DNA of 18,396 bases, from positions 1 to 18,396 of the forward strand of contig CAZWJS010000027.1 in assembly GCA_964634895.1 (NCBI GenBank). The letters are read 5' to 3'. Origin of the DNA: CG-Epi1 sp964634895 (lineage in GTDB: Archaea; Thermoplasmatota; Poseidoniia; MGIII; CG-Epi1). Shown here in pieces: positions 1 to 7,353 of this stretch. A program made the translations under genes and the position numbers. The notes beneath the pieces are model-generated. The model searched no databases, was not told where the DNA came from, and saw only the letters and a list, made by a program, of their open reading frames with translations. The number at the start of each line of letters is the position of its first letter. The stretch's first letter is position 1.

Positions 1-95
1 CGAGAACAAGTGTCTCAAGAGGTATAGGGATAATTGCCCTAAACGTCTGGTTGCGCGAATGTAGGGTCGCTCGCAGAAACGGACCCTATATAAGG
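1..95. other. gene-free edge with nested inverted repeats
   Basis: No ORF is supported here. The sequence shows a 7-bp inverted repeat, TAGGGTC at 62-68 with GACCCTA at 82-88 (13-nt loop), and a 5-bp one, TAGGG at 25-29 with CCCTA at 37-41 (7-nt loop). TATAGGG at 23-29 is also the exact reverse complement of CCCTATA at 84-90, so the two hairpins compete with a long-range pairing. It lies just 3' of the minus-strand acyltransferase gene, so it could be part of that gene's 3' end or the edge of a structured RNA gene that begins outside the window. No tRNA fold and no recognisable SRP or RNase P signature could be made out. The function is unknown. Confidence 0.3.
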
Positions 96-102
96 ACTGG
101 CG

Positions 103-1422
103 TTAGTTTTCGTCGATAGCAGGCCTATTTTCAGAGGAAGACTTATCTTTTCTTGTTTCTATTTCTTTTATACCAAACAAAAAGCGTGTTGAGTTAGTAC
201 GTTTAACTACTTCAAAGAAAATCCAACACGTTAGGGTCACGAAGATAATGCCTAAAATGACGGCAGAGAAATCTTTGAGTCCTAAATTACCTGCAATAAC
301 CAATCCTGCAAAAGTAACTGGCATATGCACAATATAGAAGGGATACACTCCTTGGTTAAGATAAGCTAAATTCTTGCTGGGTTTGTTGAGCAGATGAGCG
401 CCCCAAGAGAAGATAGCCAGACACCAGAACCATGCATGGAAGCTATGGATTAGACAAGCAACAATAGTCATTTTATTATGAATAATCTCTTTTTCCAGCC
501 AACCACCATCAATATACGGGATGCCAGATTTATGTTGTTCTAGTCTAATCCATACAAATGCAACAGTCAATGCTAATGTGAGAACCGTAATCCTTAGTCT
601 ATGTTTTTCTATGAATTCATAGTATTCGTCTTTCGCAGTAATACAGATGTAACCAAAGGCAAAGAACCCAAAAAACCAAAACCATTCATACCCAACACCA
701 ATGAATCCTATTATCCAGGGTTTGAATAAAATTTCAGTGAAAGTTAGAAGAAGCGGAAGCAAAATGAAAATTCCAATCCCTCTAGGCATAGTAAAGAATG
801 ATCTAAGAAAACGCTCCATTTTTCCATTCGGATTATTTCTTACAACACTGAATACAGGGATTAGAAAGATAGAATACTGAAATAAATTCCATAGAAACCA
901 GAGGTGCCCTAGCGCTATGAGTTTCCCAAACACAGGTATCCAAAATACAAGAGATCTCCATATAATTCCAATGAGAAATCCAAATACAAGACCCGAAGGA
1001 CTGGTATCTTCATGTTCTCCTAGGATTATAGATCCAATAAATCCCATTGTCCAGGCTCCAAAGAACATTGGTATAATCAGTCGTTTGACTCTTTCTTTTA
1101 GAAATACTTTCCAAGTCCGACGTTTGAAGGCAAATGCAGTTCCCATTCCTGAAATCATGAACAAAGCAGCAAGTCTCCACTGATGCATCCAATGAAGTAT
1201 CATACTAGTGAAACTTACTGAATTTGCAGTATAGTCATTATTTTCTTCTGAAACTTCCCATTTATCTTCTCTATCAAGCACTTCAATATTGGGGTTAATT
1301 CCTTCCCCATAAGTGCTCCAATAGACTCCAATCGCAACATGAAATGGAATTAATAATCCAAATAAAATAACTCGAAGCCAGTCGATATCGTAGCGCCTTT
1401 GTTTATTTGCAGTTTCTTCCAC
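103..1422 (-). CDS. acyltransferase family 3 integral membrane protein
   Basis: 439 residues, predicted polytopic membrane O-acyltransferase (Acyl_transf_3; OafA/MdoC-like superfamily), which transfers acyl groups to sugars or other surface acceptors. The N-terminus carries the family hallmark DIDWLRV (residues 12-18) followed by a first membrane helix with the candidate catalytic His28 in the sequence PFHVA. About ten further hydrophobic helices follow, and the tail from about residue 420 is hydrophilic and charged. The length is normal for the family. The start is GTG; no in-frame ATG lies near it, and an AT-rich TTAATTTA (1441-1448, read on the minus strand) lies about 22 nt upstream, so it may have its own weak promoter. 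It is 28 bp downstream of the 55-residue ORF and may instead be the last gene of a thiolase operon. The acyl acceptor cannot be told from sequence. Confidence 0.85.
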   Translation of the reverse strand: MEETANKQRRYDIDWLRVILFGLLIPFHVAIGVYWSTYGEGINPNIEVLDREDKWEVSEENNDYTANSVSFTSMILHWMHQWRLAALFMISGMGTAFAFKRRTWKVFLKERVKRLIIPMFFGAWTMGFIGSIILGEHEDTSPSGLVFGFLIGIIWRSLVFWIPVFGKLIALGHLWFLWNLFQYSIFLIPVFSVVRNNPNGKMERFLRSFFTMPRGIGIFILLPLLLTFTEILFKPWIIGFIGVGYEWFWFFGFFAFGYICITAKDEYYEFIEKHRLRITVLTLALTVAFVWIRLEQHKSGIPYIDGGWLEKEIIHNKMTIVACLIHSFHAWFWCLAIFSWGAHLLNKPSKNLAYLNQGVYPFYIVHMPVTFAGLVIAGNLGLKDFSAVILGIIFVTLTCWIFFEVVKRTNSTRFLFGIKEIETRKDKSSSENRPAIDEN

Positions 1423-1450
1423 AGGTTGCTATAGCTCCCTTAAATTAACG

Positions 1451-1618
1451 TTATCTTGAATTAAGAGCAGGCCAAATCATGGTAGCTAAAATTATGACAA
1501 TGCATTGTAGCGCAATAAATACAACGATGTTAAAATCAATATTATAGGCAACTGAAAAAAGCCAAGACCCTACCAAGGAGAATATCAGACTCCCAATGGC
1601 GAGGTATTTGATATTCAT
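1451..1618 (-). CDS. 55-residue two-helix membrane protein, translationally coupled to the thiolase
   Basis: Short ORF starting MNIKYLAIGSLIFSLVGSW and ending in a TAA at 1451-1453. Two hydrophobic segments (about residues 5-24 and 31-50) are separated by a short polar turn, YNIDFN, so it is probably a helical hairpin in the membrane. Its ATG overlaps the TGA of the upstream thiolase as ATGA (1615-1618), the classic arrangement for translational coupling, which supports it being a real gene. I do not recognise a family. It has no cysteine pair or charged motif that suggests catalysis. A role as a small accessory membrane protein is only a guess. Against it: it is short, and the evidence is limited to the overlap, the hydrophobic pattern and an open frame filling an otherwise empty gap. 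Confidence 0.62.
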   Translation of the reverse strand: MNIKYLAIGSLIFSLVGSWLFSVAYNIDFNIVVFIALQCIVIILATMIWPALNSR

Positions 1619-2787
1619 ACTTCGATTTCAATCGCAGTAGCCATTCCGCCACCAAGACATGCAGTGGCAAAACCACGCTTTCCCCCTTTTTTACGGAGAG
1701 CGTGTATCAAAGCTAAAACAATTCTACATCCGGAAGCTCCAAGAGGATGTCCCATTGCGACTGCCCCCCCATGCACATTCAATTTTTCATGTTTAAGACC
1801 TAAACCTTGCATGACTCCTAAACTTGCACATGCAAATGCCTCATTGTGTTCATAGAGATCGTAGTCTTTTTCTCCTTCTCTTCCAAGTAACTTCCATAAT
1901 TTTTGTACAGTAGGTATTGGGGCAGACATGACATCAGCACATTCAATTCCTACCGAGCAGTATCCACTAATTGTAGCTAAAACTTCCAAACCTAGTTCAT
2001 CCGCTTTTTGTCTAGTCATCACAATACAGGCAGCAGCTCCGTCTGAAATCTGGCTAGCATTGCCTGCTGTTACGATCCCATTCTCATCAAAAACTGGTTT
2101 TAATTTAGCTAATGATTCAAGACTAGAATTAGGCCTTACACCTTCATCCTTATCCAAACTTCCTTTTTCGTGGTCAATTTTAATGTGATAATCTGAAAAA
2201 TCTCCTTTTTTATGGGCATGATGGGTACGAATGTGAGATTCAATTGCAAATAAATCTGCTTCTTCTCTAGTTATTCCAAATTGTTTCGCAATTCTGTTAC
2301 CAGTTTCAGCCATTACCATTCCGTTAAATGGATCGATTAACCCATCATTCATCATACTATCAACAGGGTTTTCCATACTAATTTTTCCGTCTTCAGCTCT
2401 AGCTACAGTAAACGGAGATTGAGACATAGATTCCATTCCTCCGGCCATTATAATTTCGGATTCTCCAGCCTTAATTGCATTCGCAGCTAGCATGATTGCT
2501 TTCATACTAGATCCACACATTTTATTTACAGTAAGGGCCGGGATTTCAGCAGGAATGCCTGCTTTTAGTGCAGCTTGGCGAGCTGGATGTTGTCCGATTC
2601 CAGCAGAGAGTACATTTCCCATAATAACTTCATCAATTAGGTCTGCATCCAATCCAGTTTTTTCTAAAGTAGCAGAGATAGCAATTGATCCTAAATCAAC
2701 CGCAGGGACATTGAACAAAGCCCCTCTGAATTTACCTTGAGCAGTCCGCATACCGCCTACTATCACTACATCCTTAGCGTATTCCAT
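1615..2787 (-). CDS. acetyl-CoA C-acetyltransferase (thiolase)
   Basis: 390 residues, the usual length for a type II thiolase. It should catalyse reversible condensation of two acetyl-CoA to acetoacetyl-CoA (biosynthetic direction) or thiolysis of 3-ketoacyl-CoA in fatty-acid or amino-acid breakdown, in the cytoplasm. All catalytic signatures are present: nucleophile Cys91 in NKMCGSS, the NEAFA motif at 315-319, His347 in GGAVAMGHPLGASG, and Cys377 in ACLGGGMATA. The residue before NEAFA is His (EHNEAFA) where most bacterial-type enzymes have a hydrophobic one. It looks like the bacterial/eukaryotic type of thiolase rather than the archaeal SCP2-like thiolase that works with a DUF35 partner, and no such partner is adjacent. 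ATG start; a TATA-like TTTTACTT (2811-2818, minus) lies about 27 nt upstream. Divergent from valS. Substrate range cannot be fixed from sequence. Confidence 0.93.
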   Translation of the reverse strand: MEYAKDVVIVGGMRTAQGKFRGALFNVPAVDLGSIAISATLEKTGLDADLIDEVIMGNVLSAGIGQHPARQAALKAGIPAEIPALTVNKMCGSSMKAIMLAANAIKAGESEIIMAGGMESMSQSPFTVARAEDGKISMENPVDSMMNDGLIDPFNGMVMAETGNRIAKQFGITREEADLFAIESHIRTHHAHKKGDFSDYHIKIDHEKGSLDKDEGVRPNSSLESLAKLKPVFDENGIVTAGNASQISDGAAACIVMTRQKADELGLEVLATISGYCSVGIECADVMSAPIPTVQKLWKLLGREGEKDYDLYEHNEAFACASLGVMQGLGLKHEKLNVHGGAVAMGHPLGASGCRIVLALIHALRKKGGKRGFATACLGGGMATAIEIEV

Positions 2788-2810
2788 GGAGAAATAGCAT
2801 TAAAGTGGCT

Positions 2811-2818
2811 AAGTAAAA
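2811..2818 (-). promoter_or_regulatory. candidate TATA element of the thiolase gene
   Basis: Read on the minus strand this is TTTTACTT, centred about 27 nt before the thiolase ATG. The match is imperfect. It overlaps the left end of the palindrome at 2817-2837, so a protein bound there could block transcription-factor access. Confidence 0.4.
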
Positions 2819-2837
2819 GGACTTCGCAGAAGTTCTT
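2817..2837. promoter_or_regulatory. imperfect 21-bp palindrome in the thiolase/valS divergent promoter
   Basis: AAGGACTTC (2817-2825), spacer GCA, GAAGTTCTT (2829-2837): nine-base arms with a single G/T mismatch. It sits in the 86-bp gap between two divergent start codons. It could be an operator for a dimeric regulator or, if transcribed, a small hairpin. It partly overlaps the putative thiolase TATA element, which fits a regulatory site. No regulator gene is in the window. Confidence 0.4.
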
Positions 2838-2873
2838 AAGAAAACCCAGCCTAGGATATACAATAGCACAGAC

Positions 2874-5342
2874 ATGGCCAAACCAAAAATTAAAGAGAAA
2901 CGCTGGACGATAGATTTAGAGAAGAAAATCCAAGAAGAACACTTCTCGGAAGGCCAAAGGTATTCCTTCAATCCCAAATCTGAAAAAGAAATTTTCGTTA
3001 TCGACACGCCCCCTCCTTATCCTTCAGGCACTTGGCATATTGGGGCCGTAGCTCAGTACAGCATGATTGACGTGCTTGCTAGAAGCCAGAGATTACTAGG
3101 AAAGGAAGTTTATTTTCCATGGGGTGTCGATAGAAATGGAATAAACATTGAATTTACGGTCGAAAAGAAGACTGGCCGTAAGATGAAAACCTATGATAGG
3201 GCTGAATTCTTAGATATTTGTAGAAGTGAAATAGAAAAATATACTCAAGAAATGCGAAATATAGCTAAGAGAGTGGGCCTCTCTTGTGCATATGACAAGG
3301 AATATTTGACGGATGCGCCAGATTACAGGGCAGTAACTCAATCTATCTTTATTGACTTGTTTAAGAGAGGAGACATTGTAGAAGAATTAAGGCCTAATTT
3401 ATATGATCCAGTAGAGGGGACAACACTTGCTGAAGCTGAAGTTGAAAGATTATCTAGAAAAACTAAATTGATTGATGTACGATGGTCTGTTGAAGGGGAA
3501 ACCCTCCCGCCAGTTATAATTTCAACGACAAGGCCAGAATTAATTTGCGCTTGTGGAATTGTTATTGTTCATCCAGACGATAAGAGATATCAGAATTTAG
3601 TAGGCAAGAATTTAGAATTACCGATTGGCACTTCAGGTCGCTCAAAAACTGTTGAAATTCAAGCACACTCAAGCGTGAACATGGAGTTTGGTTCAGGAGT
3701 TTTGATGGTTTGTTCGTTTGGAGATCAAAATGATGTTTCAGTATTTAGAGAATTAGGCTTAACTCCTTTTCAAGCAATTGATTTAGAAGGGAAGATTACA
3801 GATGTTGGTGGGCCTTTAGCAGGTTTATCTGTCTTAGAAGCAAGAAAAAAAGCATTAGAACTTTTAGAAGAAGCAGATAAAATTGAAAGTATAGAGGAAA
3901 GAGACCAAGAGATTCCTGTTTCTGAAAGAGGAAAAAATCCGATTGAAATTATTTTGTTGAAAGAATGGTATGTTCGACAAACACACATACAAGAGAGACT
4001 GAAAGAATTATCAGATGAAAGCAATTTTGTTCCAGCCCGTAACAAACAATTTTTGTTAGATTGGATGGAAAATATTAGTATTGATTGGCCAGTGAGCCGT
4101 AGGCGCTGGTACCACACAGAAATTCCAATTTGGTATTCTGAAGATAGAACAAAAGTTGTTACACCGCCTCATGGAACTTATGTTCAACCTTGGAGAGATT
4201 CTCCCCCAGATGATTCTATCGTCCTAGATAGAGAATCACGAGAAGAATTGGGTAAATATTCTGAAATGAAAGCTAATCTTGGTAAATTAGAAGGAGAAGA
4301 GAAAGTATTCGATACTTGGATGGATTCTTCTAATTCGAATTTGTATGTTTCAGGTTACTTATCAGATCCAGATTTATTCGAAAGAGCATTTCCAACTGGA
4401 GTTAGACCGCAGGGAAAAGAAATAGTTCGTACTTGGTTGTATTACACACTTCTAAAGTCTGCACTTTTACTCGATAAACCCGGTTTTGCCAATATATGGA
4501 TAGATGGATTGGGGATGGACCCTTGGGGTCGAAAGATGTCTAAGTCTCTTGGTAACGGGATTGATGCTGAGTCTGTTCTTGAATGTGGTGCTGGAGGCCG
4601 CACAGGTTCCTGGAAGATTAAAGGACCTGAAGGTAAACAGGTAACTCTACAAGCCAAGAAGATCGGTTCCGAATGTTTCCGTTTTTGGAAAGCAGCCGAT
4701 GCACAAGTAGGAGATGATTTCCAAATAAATCCAGAACAAATAGAATCTAGATACTTTGGTGTTCTAACCAAGATTTTCAATGTCGGACGTTTTGCATCTC
4801 AATTTGATTTTGATGGTGATTTAGACACAGTTCCAGACGATTTAGAGAACGAAGATAAGTGGATTCTAGCAGAATTTTCTGAATTACTAGACAAAGCAAA
4901 GAGAGGTTATTCGGAGATGGATATCTATACTTCAGCTCAATTAATCAAAACTTTCAGTACTTGTATTTTTGAGTCACATTGGTTAGAAATGGCCAAGACT
5001 CGGTTGTATAATGAAGATCAAGCGGCCACTTGGACTTTACATCGTATTTTCAGAGATTTAATGTCAATTTTAACACCAATATGTCCGTTCTTTACACACC
5101 ATTTGTCTACAACTCTTTATGCCAAATCAGCTGTTGATGTAGATACTTTTCCAGAATCTCCAATATCTGATACTAAATCTTGGGTAGATATGACAGAATC
5201 ATTGGTTGATTTTAATTCTGCAGTATGGAAAGCTAAGAAAGATGCAGGAGTCTCTTTAGCAGCACCAATTTCAGGCCATACCGTTCCAGAAAAGTTAAAG
5301 GATTTAGAACTAGCATTGAAAGGCATGCATAAGTTAGAATAG
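2874..5342 (+). CDS. valS: valyl-tRNA synthetase
   Basis: 822 residues, a class Ia aminoacyl-tRNA synthetase that charges tRNA-Val with valine in the cytoplasm. Visible in order: a variant HIGH motif, HIGA at 55-58 after PPYPSGTW; the inserted CP1 editing domain with STTRPELICACG and VHPDD, the ValRS form; the archaeal-type SIDWPVSRRRWYHTEIPIWY block; DTWMDSSNS; KMSKS at 554-558; then the helical anticodon-binding domain. The region after IPIWY lacks the Cys pair of the zinc knuckle seen in many archaeal ValRS. A lysine- and glycine-rich insert of about 25 residues (574-598) separates CGA from the ECFRFW strand, where family members normally read continuously (YGAD-xxRFW). It ends shortly after the anticodon domain with no long C-terminal coiled coil, as is usual in archaea. 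LeuRS and IleRS were considered; the editing and DWPVSRR blocks favour ValRS. Confidence 0.93.
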   Translation: MAKPKIKEKRWTIDLEKKIQEEHFSEGQRYSFNPKSEKEIFVIDTPPPYPSGTWHIGAVAQYSMIDVLARSQRLLGKEVYFPWGVDRNGINIEFTVEKKTGRKMKTYDRAEFLDICRSEIEKYTQEMRNIAKRVGLSCAYDKEYLTDAPDYRAVTQSIFIDLFKRGDIVEELRPNLYDPVEGTTLAEAEVERLSRKTKLIDVRWSVEGETLPPVIISTTRPELICACGIVIVHPDDKRYQNLVGKNLELPIGTSGRSKTVEIQAHSSVNMEFGSGVLMVCSFGDQNDVSVFRELGLTPFQAIDLEGKITDVGGPLAGLSVLEARKKALELLEEADKIESIEERDQEIPVSERGKNPIEIILLKEWYVRQTHIQERLKELSDESNFVPARNKQFLLDWMENISIDWPVSRRRWYHTEIPIWYSEDRTKVVTPPHGTYVQPWRDSPPDDSIVLDRESREELGKYSEMKANLGKLEGEEKVFDTWMDSSNSNLYVSGYLSDPDLFERAFPTGVRPQGKEIVRTWLYYTLLKSALLLDKPGFANIWIDGLGMDPWGRKMSKSLGNGIDAESVLECGAGGRTGSWKIKGPEGKQVTLQAKKIGSECFRFWKAADAQVGDDFQINPEQIESRYFGVLTKIFNVGRFASQFDFDGDLDTVPDDLENEDKWILAEFSELLDKAKRGYSEMDIYTSAQLIKTFSTCIFESHWLEMAKTRLYNEDQAATWTLHRIFRDLMSILTPICPFFTHHLSTTLYAKSAVDVDTFPESPISDTKSWVDMTESLVDFNSAVWKAKKDAGVSLAAPISGHTVPEKLKDLELALKGMHKLE

Positions 5343-5350
5343 GAAAAGCA

Positions 5351-5360
5351 TATTTTTTTA
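5351..5360 (+). promoter_or_regulatory. T-rich element: possible valS terminator and TATA element of the next gene
   Basis: TATTTTTTTA lies nine bases after the valS stop. Archaeal transcription often ends at such oligo-T runs. Its centre is also about 26 nt before ATG 5382, the position expected for the TATA element of a leaderless transcript. The sequence cannot say which role applies. Confidence 0.45.
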
Positions 5361-5381
5361 TTCAGTTCTTATTTGGGCAGT

Positions 5382-7148
5382 ATGGACCACAAGTCAGTTT
5401 TTGCGGCGGCGTTAGTTATTTCGTTTATAGCTCCATTATTTTTGGCTATACCTTCTGCAGATGCTGAAAGTGTGGAAAGTGAATTGATTTTCACATATAC
5501 CAATCCTGAAAGTGATAATAGTCAGGAATCTGCAGTAGCAGTATCTGAAAATGGCAATACTGCAGTGGTTCTTTCTTCGGATGAGAAAAACTTTCTTGTT
5601 TTTGATATGCAGCAAAAAATATTACTTTGGAGAACATCTCATTATGCGGATTTGATTGGTATCAGCAATGACGGGAAATATTTTGCAACCTATGATGATG
5701 ACGGATCTGCTCCATCACTGGATTATTTTCAAAAAAATAGCAGTGAACCAATTTGGACTACACCTATAGAAGGGACGTCTTATACTTGTAATTTGCATTA
5801 TGGGCCATCTGGAAGTAGATTTTGTTCCATACATTTCTTCGATGATACAAATGGCGTTATGATATACCGTACTGGTTATTCACTACGGGCACTTTTCTTC
5901 GATAACACGGGCCCTTTAGAAAAATTGTTTTTCAACGGAACCAGTTATAGCCGATGGCCAGATGACTATAGCAATCTACGTAACAAGATTTTCTTTTTGG
6001 AAACAGGCTTTGCAATTGCTGAATATGTGGCCGATTATAAATTTAACATAACGTTCGTGACAGAAACTGCCCAAAAATCAGAAGTTATACTAATTGAGAA
6101 TAGAACTGATATAATAGGAATCTCAGATAATGGGCGTTACATTGTGTCCACAGTGGAACATAAAAACACATTATACATCCATGATAAAACCAAATTGGGC
6201 ATATTTGAGGAAGATAGAATCTATTATTTTGAAGGAGACATACAGAATCAACCAGGTGCAGTTTTTTTTAGCGATAAAGATTTTCTAATATTTGAGGGAG
6301 GTAGGGCCACTAGCCTAAATTATGATAATTTTGATTATGAACTCATTAGCCAAGAGGAGGGCGAGGTAGCAGTGTTGAATCCATCCTTTGTTGGATCTAG
6401 CTCCTATCATAATCCAGAAACCGATTTTTTTGGAAAGACGCCGGATGAAAAATATCTGTTTCTATATCCATATACGGAAGGGGGGGACAACAGAAATATA
6501 GTACATTTATTTAACACAGAATGGAGCGGAAGTTGGGATACAACAAAATCTTGTTATGATGAGTATGTTTCTTACATAAACGGTTGCAATGTTGTTTTTA
6601 CAGGTTCCGACAATAAATACACTGCTTTCATGATTAATAGTGCCGGATTCGAAGTATATTCTATTTCAATTGATGAAAGCTTCGTTGCCTCAATGTCCAC
6701 AGAGGATCAAGATTTTCTCGTTGTTTGCTGTGGAATTATAATAGTTATTTTTATTATATTTGTTGCTATAATAAAGAGCGATTACTTTGACTTAAGTAAA
6801 TCTGAAATGGTTAAGAATATAATTCTCGCATCTGCCCTAATCCCAATTCTCTGGGTATTAGATATGCTGGATTTGTTTAGTATGCTGGGCCTTTTTGCTT
6901 TGGCCTTGTTATTTATTTCTTATCTACGTAGGGACAATACAGATTCTCCCCTTAGTCACAGCCCAGAAATGTATGGCCAACAGCAGCAGCAACAACAGCA
7001 GCAGCAACAACTTAGATTTACCCCAAAAGCTGAACTGGTGAATATAGAATGCCCAGGATGTAGTTCTCAAATGAAGGTTCCCAAATTAAATGAGTTACAA
7101 AACGTTGAATGCAAGGAATGTGGACTTGCAGGTGAAATAAAAGTGTAG
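5382..7148 (+). CDS. secreted propeller-like membrane protein with poly-Gln linker and zinc-ribbon tail
   Basis: 588 residues, no named family recognised. A signal peptide (about 1-28, cleavage likely after SADA) leads into about 410 residues of beta-rich sequence with recurring SxxGxY-type blades (AVSENGNTAVV, GISNDGKYFAT, GISDNGRYIVS), suggestive of a WD40/PQQ-like propeller. Then come a transmembrane helix (about 445-465), a second hydrophobic region long enough for a hairpin (477-515), eleven glutamines (533-543), and a C-terminal zinc ribbon with Cys557-x2-Cys560 and Cys577-x2-Cys580. Topology would place the propeller outside and the ribbon inside, a layout that could pass an external signal to the cytoplasm; that is inference. 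ATG 5382 is chosen over an in-frame TTG at 5373 because of TATA spacing and a normal basic N-terminus. It follows valS by 39 bp. Confidence 0.82.
   Translation: MDHKSVFAAALVISFIAPLFLAIPSADAESVESELIFTYTNPESDNSQESAVAVSENGNTAVVLSSDEKNFLVFDMQQKILLWRTSHYADLIGISNDGKYFATYDDDGSAPSLDYFQKNSSEPIWTTPIEGTSYTCNLHYGPSGSRFCSIHFFDDTNGVMIYRTGYSLRALFFDNTGPLEKLFFNGTSYSRWPDDYSNLRNKIFFLETGFAIAEYVADYKFNITFVTETAQKSEVILIENRTDIIGISDNGRYIVSTVEHKNTLYIHDKTKLGIFEEDRIYYFEGDIQNQPGAVFFSDKDFLIFEGGRATSLNYDNFDYELISQEEGEVAVLNPSFVGSSSYHNPETDFFGKTPDEKYLFLYPYTEGGDNRNIVHLFNTEWSGSWDTTKSCYDEYVSYINGCNVVFTGSDNKYTAFMINSAGFEVYSISIDESFVASMSTEDQDFLVVCCGIIIVIFIIFVAIIKSDYFDLSKSEMVKNIILASALIPILWVLDMLDLFSMLGLFALALLFISYLRRDNTDSPLSHSPEMYGQQQQQQQQQQQLRFTPKAELVNIECPGCSSQMKVPKLNELQNVECKECGLAGEIKV
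6978..7010 (+). repeat. CAR triplet repeat encoding eleven glutamines
   Basis: Codons are CAA, CAG x3, CAA x2, CAG x3, CAA x2, so the tract is an internal duplication of a CAGCAGCAGCAACAA unit. It encodes the linker between the last membrane helix and the zinc ribbon. Such tracts can vary in length by slippage. Confidence 0.95.
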
Positions 7149-7178
7149 AATCTGCTCTTTGACACTATCATCAAAACC

Positions 7179-7186
7179 TATATAAA
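7179..7186 (+). promoter_or_regulatory. TATA box of the 34-residue ORF
   Basis: TATATAAA preceded by a purine/C-rich BRE-like AAAACC. The centre is about 25 nt before ATG 7208, the spacing expected when transcription starts at or next to the start codon. It is one of the best matches to an archaeal promoter in the window. Confidence 0.75.
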
Positions 7187-7207
7187 TTTCTAAGATATAT
7201 ACGATTT

Positions 7208-7312
7208 ATGAGACACCCATACGAGGTTAGACTGGATGATTTGGAGAAACGGGTAGCTCAACTTGAATCCATGATCAAAAAGTCTGCAAAAACAAGAAGA
7301 CTTCTGGCCTAA
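7208..7312 (+). CDS. 34-residue leaderless small protein, predicted short amphipathic helix
   Basis: The ORF begins MRHPYEVRLDDLEKRVAQL and ends with the basic tail KTRRLLA. It is strongly charged, with a heptad-like spacing of hydrophobic residues (V7, L9, L12, V16, L19, I23), so a short amphipathic helix or coiled coil is likely. No family is recognised. Support comes from the strong TATA/BRE pair at the exact leaderless distance and from its position as the only open frame between two convergent genes. The basic C-terminus could bind nucleic acid or an acidic partner, but that is a guess. A non-coding RNA driven by the same promoter is an alternative. Confidence 0.6.
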   Translation: MRHPYEVRLDDLEKRVAQLESMIKKSAKTRRLLA

Positions 7313-7324
7313 TTTGTGAAGGAT

Positions 7325-7340
7325 ATAGCAGGTTCGCTAT
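7325..7340. terminator. small hairpin between convergent genes
   Basis: ATAGC (7325-7329) and GCTAT (7336-7340) form a 5-bp stem with a 6-nt loop in the 41-bp gap between the 34-residue ORF and the convergent pentapeptide gene. No T-run follows on either strand, so a terminator role is weakly supported. Confidence 0.25.
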
Positions 7341-7353
7341 GAATAACGAATTA

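Noticed and set aside
25..41. tRNA-like arm with 5-bp stem and 7-nt loop
   Set aside because: No acceptor stem, T-loop GTTCRA or other cloverleaf parts could be placed around it.
2854..2860. GATATA as TATA box of valS
   Set aside because: It is only about 17 nt from the ATG, too close for a leaderless TATA box; no confident valS promoter was called.
5373..5381. TTG start three codons upstream of ATG 5382
   Set aside because: The ATG has TATA spacing of about 26 nt and gives a standard signal peptide; the TTG gives neither.
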